DNA from: Candidatus Jordarchaeia archaeon
GTDB taxonomy: Archaea; Asgardarchaeota; Jordiarchaeia; Jordiarchaeales; Jordiarchaeaceae
Direction: 5' to 3'
Assembly (NCBI GenBank): GCA_018383815.1
Contig: JAHAWU010000007.1
Location: 1 to 38,204, forward strand
Length of the DNA stretch: 38,204 nt
Under the pieces are notes generated by a model, which was not told the origin of the DNA, searched no databases, and worked only from the letters and a program-made list of their open reading frames with translations. A program made the position numbers and the translations under genes. How positions within the stretch are numbered: position 1 is the first letter of the stretch; each line of letters begins with the position of its first letter. This document shows positions 1 to 8,092 of this stretch, one piece after another.

Positions 1-205
1 GTCAGTCCCCTCGCCAACTGAAGCGAAAAGCTTTTTCATGGCAAAGTATGAAAAGCCTTCCAAGATTTTTCATAGCAAATAAAAATGTGGAAGATTGTGC
101 TGAGTGTGGGTTAAAGGATTGAAAAGTAATTTAAAAAAGAAAAATTTAAATGGTAAATAAAACAATAATCTAATAATAAAGGGGCATACAAGGGAGGCAA
201 TTAAA
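1..205. other. Intergenic left edge with half-sites of a dispersed hairpin repeat
   Basis: No gene is visible here. An arm TATGAAAA at 47-54 faces TTTTTCATA at 66-74, and an additional TTTTTCATGGCAAA lies at 32-45. These match the dispersed ATGAAAA/TTTTTCAT hairpin family found elsewhere in the window. The A-rich tract at 120-180 probably contains the alba promoter, but I cannot single out one TATA box. Confidence 0.5.
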
Positions 206-562
206 ATGGCCAAAAAACCAGCAAAAAAGAAGAACGAGGCAGAACCCGAAGAGGGAAGATCAGAAGAGAATATGGTTTTTATAGGAAGGAAACCGACAAT
301 GTAGATTCACTTTTGTGTTCTACGTCGATTGAGTTATGTCTTGGCTTGCGTCATCCAGTTCAATCAAGGCGCTAAAGAGGTTATCATCGTTGCTCGTGGC
401 AGAGCTATTTCTAAGGCGGTGGATGTTGCAGAGATTGTTCGTCAGCGCTTCTTACCCGAGGGTGTAAAACTGGGTAAGATTACTACAGGCACTGAGATCA
501 TTGGTACTGGCGATGATAAGCGCAATGTTTCCACCATCGAGATTCAGTTACTAAAAGCTTAA
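206..562 (+). CDS. alba: DNA/RNA-binding protein Alba, interrupted by a 30-nt BHB intron (join 206..299, 330..562)
   Basis: Alba is a dimeric archaeal chromatin protein that coats DNA and RNA. The start is ATG 206 behind the ribosome binding site GGGAGG at 192-197. The first exon encodes a lysine/glutamate-rich tail followed by the start of the Alba fold (VFIGRKPTM). An in-frame TAG at 302-304 then stops the reading frame. Removing 300-329 joins IGRKPTM directly to [13 protein letters not shown], and the rest ([11 protein letters not shown], then IVRQRFLP) is standard Alba. The spliced protein has 108 residues, normal for the family with an N-terminal tail. Unspliced, only 32 residues would be made, and the second half would need a TTG at 329 without a ribosome binding site. 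I see the family match and the hairpin directly; the splicing is inferred. Confidence 0.9.
300..329 (+). other. Archaeal bulge-helix-bulge intron in alba mRNA
   Basis: The inserted 30 nt fold as a BHB motif. The central 4-bp helix is CGAC (294-297) with GTCG (324-327). The bulges are AAT (298-300) and ATT (328-330). The inner helix is GTAGA (301-305) with TCTAC (319-323), capped by CAC/GTG and a TTTT loop. Cutting each bulge after its second base removes exactly 300-329 and restores the Alba frame as ...ACA-ATG-AGT. The outer helix is weak (C293-G331 only, or AAC/GTT with a larger bulge). This substrate type is cut by archaeal tRNA splicing endonuclease. Confidence 0.85.
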
Positions 563-779
563 AAGGTTTAAAGTAGATTATTTATTCAGAGAGCTTAACA
601 CTTTAAATAAGTAATAGTTTGACTAGGGCTTATTTGTTTTTTAGAATCGGGCTAGTCATGACATCTCTTCTAAAGCTATTTTGTTTATAAAAAAGTATTA
701 TGAATTGCTAAACCGGTTTGATACAATTATAATGCAGGGATTTGTCTTGGTGAGTGCTAAACAGAAAAAAGCAGGAAAA

Positions 780-1067
780 ATGTTGGATGACCCCAATAGT
801 TCCGTCCTTGTGGAGACTAAAAAGCTGGAAGACTTTAAATGTGGAAACTGCAGTGAACCCCTATTAATGCATGTCTACTTAAAAGGAGACAAATATGAGC
901 GAATAGTGGAGTGCAAACATTGCGGGATAAGCTTTCCACTAGATAAAAGTAAGAGATCCAATGGGGCCAAGGTAAACTCTTCAAATAGTGAAGACGCAAA
1001 AGGGAACAATAAGAAGGATAGCGGTAAGAAAGAGAGTATGGTGGAGCGGCTTGTTCGGTCATGGTGA
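780..1067 (+). CDS. Small zinc-ribbon protein of unknown function
   Basis: I do not recognise a named family. The protein has two CxxC knuckles (CGNC and CKHC) about 28 residues apart, the pattern of a single zinc ribbon, followed by a lysine/serine/asparagine-rich tail with little predicted fold. The start at ATG 780 is chosen because AGGA lies 5 bases upstream. An in-frame ATG at 732 and a TTG at 681 would lengthen it, but neither has a ribosome binding site. Its last 7 bases overlap the start of the next gene, so the two are probably cotranslated. Nucleic-acid binding is a guess from the ribbon alone. Confidence 0.55.
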   Translation: MLDDPNSSVLVETKKLEDFKCGNCSEPLLMHVYLKGDKYERIVECKHCGISFPLDKSKRSNGAKVNSSNSEDAKGNNKKDSGKKESMVERLVRSW

Positions 1068-1642
1068 GAAAAGTTAGATTCAAGTGCATTAAGTGTGGGA
1101 ACTGCTGCAGGGACAAGAATTCCCTTGTTACCATCACGAATATGGACATCATCCGACTGGTAGGCCACTTGAAGTGTGATCTTAGGGAACTTTTGCAAAA
1201 ATATGTTGGTTTCTATCAAGTTAGGAAAGAATTGGAGAACAGACTGGTTTTCCCAGCTATTTCCACATTTAGGGGCAACGCTTTCTTGGGGTTGAGAAAG
1301 AAGGACGATGGCTCATGTGTATTTTTGAAGGGTAACCTCTGCGGGATTTATGAGGTGAGACCTATGGTTTGCCGTAGTTTCCCATTTGTCTTTGAGGTTA
1401 AGGAAGGTTGGCTATCTTGGGGCTTAATGGCCAGGGCTGAAAACATTTGTCCGGGATTGGGACAGGGAAAAAGGGTTTCGGAGAAAAATCTGGAGATACT
1501 GGGAAAACAAGTAATAGAAGAGCTTGAGCAATACAGAAAAATAGTTTCTGCTTGGAACAATCAAGAAAAGGCAGAGCAACTGGACCCTATACTTTTGGTT
1601 TCCTCATTTCTTGAAGAAGCAAAATTATTTCCCCCTCAATAA
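1061..1642 (+). CDS. YkgJ-family cysteine-cluster protein
   Basis: The N-terminus CIKCGNCCRD and the later CVFLKGNLCGIYEVRPMVCR carry the cysteine arrangement of the YkgJ/UPF0153 family, thought to bind zinc or an iron-sulfur cluster. A further Cys sits at ENICPG. The 193-residue length suits the family. The substrate is unknown. The ATG at 1061 lies inside the last codons of the zinc-ribbon gene, so the pair looks like a small operon. Confidence 0.75.
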   Translation: MVRKVRFKCIKCGNCCRDKNSLVTITNMDIIRLVGHLKCDLRELLQKYVGFYQVRKELENRLVFPAISTFRGNAFLGLRKKDDGSCVFLKGNLCGIYEVRPMVCRSFPFVFEVKEGWLSWGLMARAENICPGLGQGKRVSEKNLEILGKQVIEELEQYRKIVSAWNNQEKAEQLDPILLVSSFLEEAKLFPPQ

Positions 1643-1806
1643 ACCTGAACAATTACAATTCTCAAATTTTATCTGTAGCATAATAGGTAATTGCAACAAA
1701 ATTTCTTTTGGGATTATGCTTTTGTCGAAGAAGGGGGTAATATTTAATAATACAAGTTACTATTTATACACTGGTTCTATTCTAGTTTTAGGGGAGTGAA
1801 GTTGTC

Positions 1807-2310
1807 GTGAAGTTAGAGGAAGCGGCTCGGAAGGCTATTGAGCTCTTGAGAGAGGCAGGCGACACTGGAATATATAATACTGAACTGGCCCAAAAACTAA
1901 AGGTCCCAAAAAGGCGAATATACGATATAGTGAATCCTCTTAAACCCCTGGGACTGGTAGAAATAAAAAAGGAGAGAGGAAAAACTAAGGTTTATTGGTC
2001 TGCAAAGAAGGAGTCGGTTCTCAAACAGGGAATGAGAGAACCCAGCGAAGAGGAAGATAAGAGGCTAAAAATTGACACCGTTAAATTGGTTCGAGGGGAA
2101 CAGCTTATTGAACCCCTTTCCGAAGAGAGTATGGAAGAGGGTTTTAAATTTAATTGTCAGGTTCTGAAAATAAGTTGCAAAAATCCCTTAAAAACTTGTA
2201 AAGTGTACCATAATGGACTCGAGGTTGTCATCGAAACCGACGACCAAAGCCTCATAGTTAAGCCAGATACATTGAAACCCAAAACACCAAAGATAAAAAC
2301 AATATTCTAA
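1807..2310 (+). CDS. Winged-helix DNA-binding protein with an E2F/DP-like recognition helix
   Basis: Residues about 1-66 form a winged helix: two helices, then VPKRRIYDIVNPLKPLGLVE, then a basic wing (KKERGKTKVYW). The RRIYDI-x(n)-L-x-x-x-GLVE pattern is the signature of the recognition helix of eukaryotic E2F/DP factors, and it also occurs in some archaeal proteins. The C-terminal ~100 residues are unfamiliar and hold two cysteines (CKNPLKTC). The start is GTG 1807 with GGGGAGTG upstream. Site-specific DNA binding is likely; the target is unknown. The gene stands alone on the plus strand after a 164-base gap. Confidence 0.65.
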   Translation: MKLEEAARKAIELLREAGDTGIYNTELAQKLKVPKRRIYDIVNPLKPLGLVEIKKERGKTKVYWSAKKESVLKQGMREPSEEEDKRLKIDTVKLVRGEQLIEPLSEESMEEGFKFNCQVLKISCKNPLKTCKVYHNGLEVVIETDDQSLIVKPDTLKPKTPKIKTIF

Positions 2311-2435
2311 CTCGCTGAAATTTACAGGATGGGAAACTCAAAAAGAACATATACGAGCTAAGCCTAGAAGCTCCAAATTCGTTTTCGCAGTTAAAGGTAT
2401 CTTAGGAAACCGCTGAGCGCACAAGAGTGAAAAAT

Positions 2436-2813
2436 TTAGATGAGGCGCATTTCGATTTTATTCCCTCTTTTCACCTTCTCAAATACTTGAAGGTTCTTTG
2501 TGATTTTTCCAACAATGTTCACATCGGAGTAAGGCTCAATGGGCTTAAAGAATATGCACAAGGCATCACCCATACTCCAATAAGCAATTGTCCCCTTTTC
2601 AACGTCTTTTGTAGCCTTCTCTAGTCCCTTTTTGATTCCAACGTTAAAATATACTTCACTATCCTTCCACACGTTCACTCTACCCGAGATAGGAAGTTTA
2701 TCTCTAATGGCTTCTACTGTTAGGGGAGCATAAATTCTGTTAAGTTCACCTTCAGCTTCACCTATACCCTCAATGATAAATTTTACCTTGAACCTTGACA
2801 AACTCTCAGACAT
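2436..2813 (-). CDS. Cyclophilin-like fold protein (DUF369/COG2164 type)
   Basis: The sequence runs EGIGEAEGELNRIYAPLTVE, then LPISGRVNVWKDSEVYF, then KGTIAYWSMGDALCIFF. This is the layout of the small archaeal/bacterial cyclophilin-like barrel family (COG2164, TM1367-like). At 125 residues it has the usual length. Members lack clear isomerase activity, and their role is unknown. The ATG at 2813 follows a weak GGGGA. The upstream spacer to the epimerase-like gene contains a near-perfect 21-base palindrome at 2857-2877. Confidence 0.7.
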   Translation of the reverse strand: MSESLSRFKVKFIIEGIGEAEGELNRIYAPLTVEAIRDKLPISGRVNVWKDSEVYFNVGIKKGLEKATKDVEKGTIAYWSMGDALCIFFKPIEPYSDVNIVGKITKNLQVFEKVKRGNKIEMRLI

Positions 2814-2856
2814 AATAAATTCCCCAAAATTTTAAACTTGCTTCGCAACACACAAA

Positions 2857-2877
2857 CTATGAAAATATTTTTCATAG
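2857..2877. repeat. Near-perfect palindrome of the ATGAAAA/TTTTTCAT family
   Basis: The arms CTATGAAAA and TTTTTCATAG are separated by two bases. A second half-site TTTTTCATA lies at 2889-2897. It sits in the spacer between two leftward genes, where an RNA hairpin could end the upstream transcript. It belongs to the dispersed family described in the findings. Confidence 0.7.
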
Positions 2878-2943
2878 GCAATAAAAGGTTTTTCATACCC
2901 TTTTATGTTTGTGAACAAGGCTGGTTCCAAGAATTACCGTTTT

Positions 2944-4323
2944 TTACAGGTAGTCTATGCCGCATTCCTTTTTACCCAGGAATTTTTCGTGGCACCATGT
3001 GAAGGTTTTGTGTTTCTTATAGATTTTGTCTATTGCGGCGATTATTTTTTCTGAAACATTGGAACCATAAATTTTTGGTGCCTTTTTCATGGTGCTGGGA
3101 ATATCGCTTTTGTAGATGTAGTAGACAAAGTCGGCTAGATTCTCTAGTGGGGGTGTAAGTACATTTGATTCGCACATTACGGATTCTGGCCTGTCTGTGT
3201 TGAAGCGGCAGGTTAATGGGATGCATTCGTCAATCAGGTTGAGTTCTTCTTGTTGGGATCCACTATCTGTGAGACTTGCCCAACAGTGTCCTGAACGGAA
3301 GAACTCAACTACGTTGCTGTAGCTTTTCCAAAGAGGAGTAAATAAAAAGTTTTTATTCCCCTCAGCTAATCTTTTAATATATTCAGTTAAACCGTAGTGT
3401 TTAAGTCCAGTTTTCATTGCAGTTAATTCTACTAGGCAGACGTTTATTTTGTAATCTACAACCAGCCTTTTTATTGCGCTAACAATGTTTTTGAAGCGGG
3501 TTTCAGTAAGGTTCCCTCTACGGTGAATATCAACTCTCAACCAGGAATCCTGTTCAAGTTGAGGATACATATCAAAAATGCTGTTTTCAACTTTGTGATC
3601 CTTTGTGTACTCTACAGCGTCCACCACACTGTTACCACAAACTGGAATTAATTCAGGGTCATATCCTTCGCGAACCAGATTCTCAAAGTTAATTCTGTGA
3701 GGTGCAATGAAGCAGAAGCAGCTTGAACCACAGATGAAGGTGTCGATTTGTTCTGGAAACGGCTCATTCCTATCAATACTCCAATCCAAGGTCCACTGGC
3801 AATTTATAAATTCTTCGAAACCAATTTTTCCCTTCACAAAGTCGAACATGGCGTTGGGGTACATTCCCCTCAATCCCGCCTCATTTTGCACACATTTTTT
3901 CCCTAACCCATAACTCCAAGCGAGAGGCACAACCCCTGCAGTTAAAGTGTCACCATGAACAATGGGTATGAACTCAGTATTTGGAAATTTTTCTTTCAGA
4001 TATCTTCCAAGTTTAACCATTTTGGAGAACAGGTCAACAAATTTTTCAGATAAATCCCCCCGAATTTTAAGATTGGCTACTAAACGCTCATCTAAGTGAA
4101 ACTCATTCAAACCATATCCTAAAACTTCATCGAAATGCTGACCGGTGTGAACTACACCCACAGGTACTCCTCGCCTCTCACACTCAAGAACTAGGGGAAA
4201 CTGCTTATAAAAATCTGGTTTGGTCGCCACAGTAACCAATATTGCGTAGTCACCCGAAGCAATTCCCCTAAAACGGTCTTCGTAGATTTCTGGGCTCTCC
4301 AAATTGATGTTCCAAGAAGTCAA
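2944..4323 (-). CDS. UDP-N-acetylglucosamine 2-epimerase-like protein
   Basis: The landmarks of the WecB/epimerase_2 fold appear in order: HTGQHFD (residues 59-65), HGDT (123-126), NEAGLR (147-152, usually VEAGLR), FPEQIDT (189-195), GNSVVDA (230-236) and TDSGSQQEE (usually SDSGGxQEE). The family interconverts UDP-GlcNAc and UDP-ManNAc for surface glycans. At 459 residues it is about 80 longer than the usual ~380, with a variant active-site context, so the exact sugar is uncertain. The start is TTG 4323 with AAGGTG upstream. Nearby glycosyltransferases support a role in surface polysaccharide synthesis. Confidence 0.75.
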   Translation of the reverse strand: MTSWNINLESPEIYEDRFRGIASGDYAILVTVATKPDFYKQFPLVLECERRGVPVGVVHTGQHFDEVLGYGLNEFHLDERLVANLKIRGDLSEKFVDLFSKMVKLGRYLKEKFPNTEFIPIVHGDTLTAGVVPLAWSYGLGKKCVQNEAGLRGMYPNAMFDFVKGKIGFEEFINCQWTLDWSIDRNEPFPEQIDTFICGSSCFCFIAPHRINFENLVREGYDPELIPVCGNSVVDAVEYTKDHKVENSIFDMYPQLEQDSWLRVDIHRRGNLTETRFKNIVSAIKRLVVDYKINVCLVELTAMKTGLKHYGLTEYIKRLAEGNKNFLFTPLWKSYSNVVEFFRSGHCWASLTDSGSQQEELNLIDECIPLTCRFNTDRPESVMCESNVLTPPLENLADFVYYIYKSDIPSTMKKAPKIYGSNVSEKIIAAIDKIYKKHKTFTWCHEKFLGKKECGIDYL

Positions 4324-4824
4324 CCAAACGCACCTTAGACACTAATTTCTAATATAGGTACACTTAATAATTACCGTATTAATATTTCAAGATATAAGAT
4401 TAACTAAAATGCCTGTCGAAGGTTCAACTTTGGAAGTCTAAATCCCTTTTTTACAGATTTAAGATTTCATTGAGTGGGCTGCGAAACATTTTGTAATTAT
4501 GCTCACGGTTTTTAATGAGCCAAGTGAGTAATTGGAGAGAAACTCCAACAACGGTAGCCTAAATTAGGGTGAACACAAACATCCAAATATGCCAGCTGAG
4601 TCTAAAAATATACGTTTAAAATACTATTTTTAGCAACAATTTTTAAAATAATTACCGTTATATTCATCTTTTACTCCAAATCAAGGCCATTGTGAAGTGT
4701 TTCACGGACTTAAAGAATTATACCTATTGGTATCCGAAGAAGGTTTAATCGTCTTAAAAACGTATAAAATTAGGTCCGGTCTAAAATACTTAAAGGGTGA
4801 GGATCATTTTGCGCAGAAAACTCG
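4324..4824. other. 501-base intergenic region, divergent promoters
   Basis: I see no gene. AT-rich stretches near 4610-4660 and 4760-4795 (TATAAAAT, TAAAATACTT) could be promoters for the roadblock gene. A tiny frame at 4410-4442 reads MPVEGSTLEV and then stops. This resembles the MxVEG motif near the end of the TnpB-tail relic at 15.6 kb and may be a further degraded remnant. Confidence 0.4.
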
Positions 4825-5136
4825 ATGCTCCCCAAAATTTTGAAGGAAATGATGAAGCAGAGCTCTCTAAGGGCCTGTGTAGCCTTTTCGGTGGAGGCCT
4901 TTGTTATGGCATCGGCGGAACAGCCGGAATTTGATAAAAGAGTGGCTGCTGCAATGGCTTCATTTACACTATCAGCGCCTAAAAGGACAAAAAGTGAACT
5001 AGGACTGGGAGATTTAAGTGATGCGCCAATAAGGTTTTCCGAAGACAAAATGGTTTTCAAAGTGGTGGATGTTTCTCCAAAAAATCATTTCCCGCCGCCC
5101 TCATTGCTCCTCCAGTCCGCTACTATAATAGAGTAA
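4825..5136 (+). CDS. Roadblock/LC7-like protein
   Basis: The 103-residue protein fits the roadblock/LC7 alpha-beta fold: an N-terminal helix (LKEMMKQS), a strand with VAFSVEAFVMAS, a long helix (FDKRVAAAMASFTLSA), then strands around APIRFSEDKMVFKVVDVS. Roadblock proteins bind and regulate small Ras/MglA-type GTPases. An MglA-like GTPase gene lies 10 kb away in this window, although not adjacent. ATG 4825 is the only good start: an in-frame stop lies at 4798, and no clear ribosome binding site is present, so the message may be leaderless. The proline-rich C-terminal tail is not part of the fold. Confidence 0.6.
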   Translation: MLPKILKEMMKQSSLRACVAFSVEAFVMASAEQPEFDKRVAAAMASFTLSAPKRTKSELGLGDLSDAPIRFSEDKMVFKVVDVSPKNHFPPPSLLLQSATIIE

Positions 5137-5279
5137 TAAATATGGCCGCCCGTGAAATTAAAAAATTATCCGAACAAGATCACTTTCAAAATAGATATTT
5201 GTCAAATATAATTCAGTTCCAGCACTTAAAACATTACAGCCACATTCCGGTTTTTAAATACATAATGGGAGAGGTTTTA

Positions 5280-5987
5280 GTGTATAAAAAAGCGGAAATT
5301 GTTATCTCGATTATAAAAAGGTTAAGGGAGAGGAAAGCTCTAGATTTTGAAGAACTTAAGGATATGGTGGAAGACCAAGAGCTTTTTGAACTATTAACGT
5401 CTGAGGGATTTGTTGATCCTGCCAGGCACAGAATTAACTTTAATTTGGAAACCAGACTCCAGCTTTCTCTAGTTGCCTTAAAATACGGTGCGGATATAGA
5501 GAAGGTTTGTAAACTTTTAAGCTGGAAGGAATTTGAAGCCTTCTCAAGAAGGGTGCTTGAAACGAACAATTTTTTCTGCATCCAAAATTTTAGGTTCAGC
5601 CAAAATCAAAGAAGGTATGAAATAGATGTTGTGAGATTAAAGAATCCTCTAGTCCTATGTGTTGATTCCAAACATTACAAAAAATCTGGCAAGAATCAGA
5701 TATTGAAAACTTACTGTAAAAAGCAAATTGAAAGGGCTGAAGCTCTCTCAAAAGCACTGCCTAAAATGTTTCTAAAAATGGGACTACTGGGGTGGAAAGA
5801 GGCAAAGATTATACCCTTAATTGTCACCTTACTAGCTGAGGGGGTTAATTTTTCTGAGGGAGTTCCTATCGTCCCATTTTTCAAGCTCAACAGTTTCGTT
5901 ATGGACTTACCAAACCACCTCAACCAAGTATACCAGATTTACACCAAAATACCTATCATCAAGCCATTGGGAAAACAAAATCAGTAG
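5280..5987 (+). CDS. PD-(D/E)XK endonuclease-like protein
   Basis: The second half carries the core of the restriction-endonuclease-like fold: FEAFSRRVLETNNFF, then YEIDVVRLKNPLVLCVDSKHYKKSG. The E...D...(D)xK set (EID and CVDSKHY) is the catalytic pattern of archaeal RecB/Mrr-like nucleases of unknown substrate. The N-terminal ~85 residues look like a helical winged-helix region. GTG 5280 is chosen because a TATA-like TTTTTAAATAC lies at about 5249-5259 and GGGAGAGG at 5267-5274. The frame is open back to ATG 5142, which would add 46 residues. I cannot tell whether it acts in repair or defence. Confidence 0.65.
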   Translation: MYKKAEIVISIIKRLRERKALDFEELKDMVEDQELFELLTSEGFVDPARHRINFNLETRLQLSLVALKYGADIEKVCKLLSWKEFEAFSRRVLETNNFFCIQNFRFSQNQRRYEIDVVRLKNPLVLCVDSKHYKKSGKNQILKTYCKKQIERAEALSKALPKMFLKMGLLGWKEAKIIPLIVTLLAEGVNFSEGVPIVPFFKLNSFVMDLPNHLNQVYQIYTKIPIIKPLGKQNQ

Positions 5988-6081
5988 CTATGAACTCAAA
6001 AAAAGTGTCCTTTTTAGAAACTTTTTTATTTATCCTTTTCTTTGAGCTGTGCAGTTCACCAAGCTGGAATCCTTTTGAAAT

Positions 6082-6630
6082 TTACACCGCACCGATTATT
6101 TCCGAAAATATTCTCTTATATATCATCTCACGGTTATTTCTAGTTAAGTTAATTATCTCAACGTCTCTTCTTCTTTTAATCTCTTCAACGAAGGGGTGTT
6201 GGACGTTCTTTCCAATTGTGCCAAGCACCGGTTTGGGGGAATCAAAAGCTTCGCGCACTGCAACCGCGAATTCCGGTGCCAAAAGTTCCATTTTTCCAAT
6301 TTCATCTATTATAATTAAATTGGCCTTCTGAATCGCCTCTCTGATGGCCTGCACCCCAATACTCTTGATGTTTTCAAGAATCACACCATACTTGCCAACT
6401 CTGTATTCACTTTTTAAATCAGCCTTAGCCAAAAAATCTTGCTCATTGCTGAGAAGATTAACTATGAAGAAACCTACACGAACATTTTTTCCCTGCATCA
6501 ATACTCTTTGTTCAGGAGTGATAATGCCACCAACCATCAGGTTGCGTTCTCGAGCCTCTCTAACAATCTGGTTTATTAGACTGCTTTTTCCAACCCCTGG
6601 AGGCCCAGTAATTAACAAATTAACCTTCAT
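6082..6630 (-). CDS. THEP1-type nucleoside-triphosphatase (COG1618)
   Basis: Walker A is GPPGVGKS (residues 9-16) and Walker B is IIIDEIGKME (106-115), with the DEIGKME context characteristic of the THEP1 family. The 182-residue length is typical. The family hydrolyses NTPs; its physiological role is unsettled. The ATG at 6630 is preceded by a GGTG-like site. It converges with the nuclease gene, with 94 bases between the stops. Confidence 0.85.
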   Translation of the reverse strand: MKVNLLITGPPGVGKSSLINQIVREARERNLMVGGIITPEQRVLMQGKNVRVGFFIVNLLSNEQDFLAKADLKSEYRVGKYGVILENIKSIGVQAIREAIQKANLIIIDEIGKMELLAPEFAVAVREAFDSPKPVLGTIGKNVQHPFVEEIKRRRDVEIINLTRNNREMIYKRIFSEIIGAV

Positions 6631-6819
6631 ACCTTTACACCCTCTTACTATAATATTAGAGGGATAAATATACCCTTTTTTGCCTAGTGTAATATAAAAT
6701 CTTCTTAAAAATTGACTACAAATGACTTGACAGTGCTGATTCCCTTAAATAATCTTTCAATATTATTAAATTATAAAACCACCAATCATAAATTAATAGT
6801 ATATCTGGAGTGATCTTTT

Positions 6820-7458
6820 ATGAGCGAGGAGGATGAACGCGTAAGAAGAAGTGCGATTCGTCTAGTGGCAGAAATACAAAGCGTGCAGCAAAGCTCTCAA
6901 TTTGAAGTGAACTCATTCTTTGAAAGCCTGCGCAGAGAACTTTTCGACAGTGAGAAAACAACGTTCAGCAACATGGATATGAGCAGAATTTTATCCCGGC
7001 TACAAAACCTAATAATGGATCTACTTAATCAGATAGTGGACAGGGTTTCAGTTGAAGCAGTGAAACAGATTCAGATAATTTTAGGAGATTTAAAGAACGT
7101 CCGCGAATCCGAGTTGCTAGCCGAGAAAACAACTTCAGCGGTGAGGAGAGATGCTATGGATTATCGACTTAACAAATATATTCAAGACCTTGAGAACCAC
7201 ATCAAATTACTTGAAGAAAGAGAGAGCGCCAGGAAGAAAATGTTGAAAAATGTGTTAACACGGGACAAAAAGTATCAAATCCTCGCTCTACTTGAAAATG
7301 GAAAAGAGTTAAGTTACACAGAAATATCCAAACAACTTTCACTCACCAGAACAAAGGTCAACGAATACATTAAAGAGTTGGAAAAAAACAACCTCGTTTC
7401 CGTAGATAAAAACAAAAAACCTTATCTGATATCACTCAAACAAACCCTATGGCTTTAG
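6820..7458 (+). CDS. Coiled-coil protein with a C-terminal winged helix
   Basis: Residues about 1-145 are charged and helical, with heptad-like stretches (SRLQNLIMDLLNQI, and YIQDLENHIKLLEERES). Residues about 150-205 form a winged helix: KYQILALLENGKELSYTEIS, KQLSLTRTKVNEYIKELEKN, NLVSVDKNKKPYL. The layout suggests a dimeric DNA-binding regulator. I do not recognise a named family. The start ATG 6820 has GGAGTGATC upstream. A double-hairpin repeat begins 6 bases after the stop and may end the transcript. Confidence 0.6.
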   Translation: MSEEDERVRRSAIRLVAEIQSVQQSSQFEVNSFFESLRRELFDSEKTTFSNMDMSRILSRLQNLIMDLLNQIVDRVSVEAVKQIQIILGDLKNVRESELLAEKTTSAVRRDAMDYRLNKYIQDLENHIKLLEERESARKKMLKNVLTRDKKYQILALLENGKELSYTEISKQLSLTRTKVNEYIKELEKNNLVSVDKNKKPYLISLKQTLWL

Positions 7459-7463
7459 CAAAC

Positions 7464-7511
7464 ACTTATACGCTTACGCGTCTTAGAAAGTATGAAACCA
7501 AATTTTTCATG
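7464..7511. repeat. Double-hairpin dispersed repeat
   Basis: Hairpin 1 is ACGCT-TACGCGT-like (TACGCTTACGCGT) and hairpin 2 is TATGAAA...TTTTTCATG at 7491-7511. It matches the copy at 21411-21463. It lies immediately 3' of the winged-helix gene. Confidence 0.6.
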
Positions 7512-7568
7512 TTAAAAACGAATTAAAATTATCCCCAGTCGTTATAAGAGCATTAGGACTGTGAGGTT

Positions 7569-7895
7569 ATGAGTAGAAAAGCATCTACACCCAATATTCG
7601 CATAGTAGTAGAATATTTCTATAACCCGGACTCAATTGAGTGCAAGAACTTTATGAACCTCGTGGTGAAACCTCTAATGAGGAATCCCCGGAAAGATGTG
7701 GAATGGAAAATAAACAACATCTTCGACCCCAAAGTAAAAAAAGAGATCGAAGAATACAAAATAGACGCGGTTCCCGCCCTAATAATCAACAAAAATAGAA
7801 CCCTAATAGGATTCAACAGACAAGAAACAATAAACTCCATTATAGAAGAAGAAATAGAAAAGGAAAGGAAAAGGCGAGAAGTGAAACTCGAATAA
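7569..7895 (+). CDS. Small thioredoxin-fold protein with a degenerate active site
   Basis: The pattern is IRIVVEYFYNPDSIECKNF for the first strand and active-site helix, then IDAVPALIINKNRTLIGF for the cis-proline strand, then a lysine/glutamate-rich C-terminal helix. This is the thioredoxin/glutaredoxin fold. The usual CxxC is reduced to one cysteine (DSIEC), so a two-cysteine redox cycle is unlikely. ATG 7569 has GAGGTT just upstream. No partner gene is adjacent; the function is unknown. Confidence 0.6.
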   Translation: MSRKASTPNIRIVVEYFYNPDSIECKNFMNLVVKPLMRNPRKDVEWKINNIFDPKVKKEIEEYKIDAVPALIINKNRTLIGFNRQETINSIIEEEIEKERKRREVKLE

Positions 7896-8092
7896 CCCCT
7901 TAAACTAATTAAAATTTTCATATGCGTATCAACACGAGGCAGTATAAAGTTTTGTTTTGTGGCGGAGATCTATCTTCTTCTATAAAGGGTTGTTGCATAG
8001 CAAATAGGGTTTAATCCGGCCTTTTTCTGGAACAAGTTAAAAACATAGTGTAAAACACTCAAAAAGTATGCACTCAAATTAAATGTTATTCT

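Noticed and set aside
302-304. TAG in alba (and TAG 22168-22170 in hdrC) read as pyrrolysine
   Set aside because: Read-through would insert ten unrelated residues into tightly conserved segments of both proteins. The exact BHB fold and clean rejoining of conserved motifs explain the data better.
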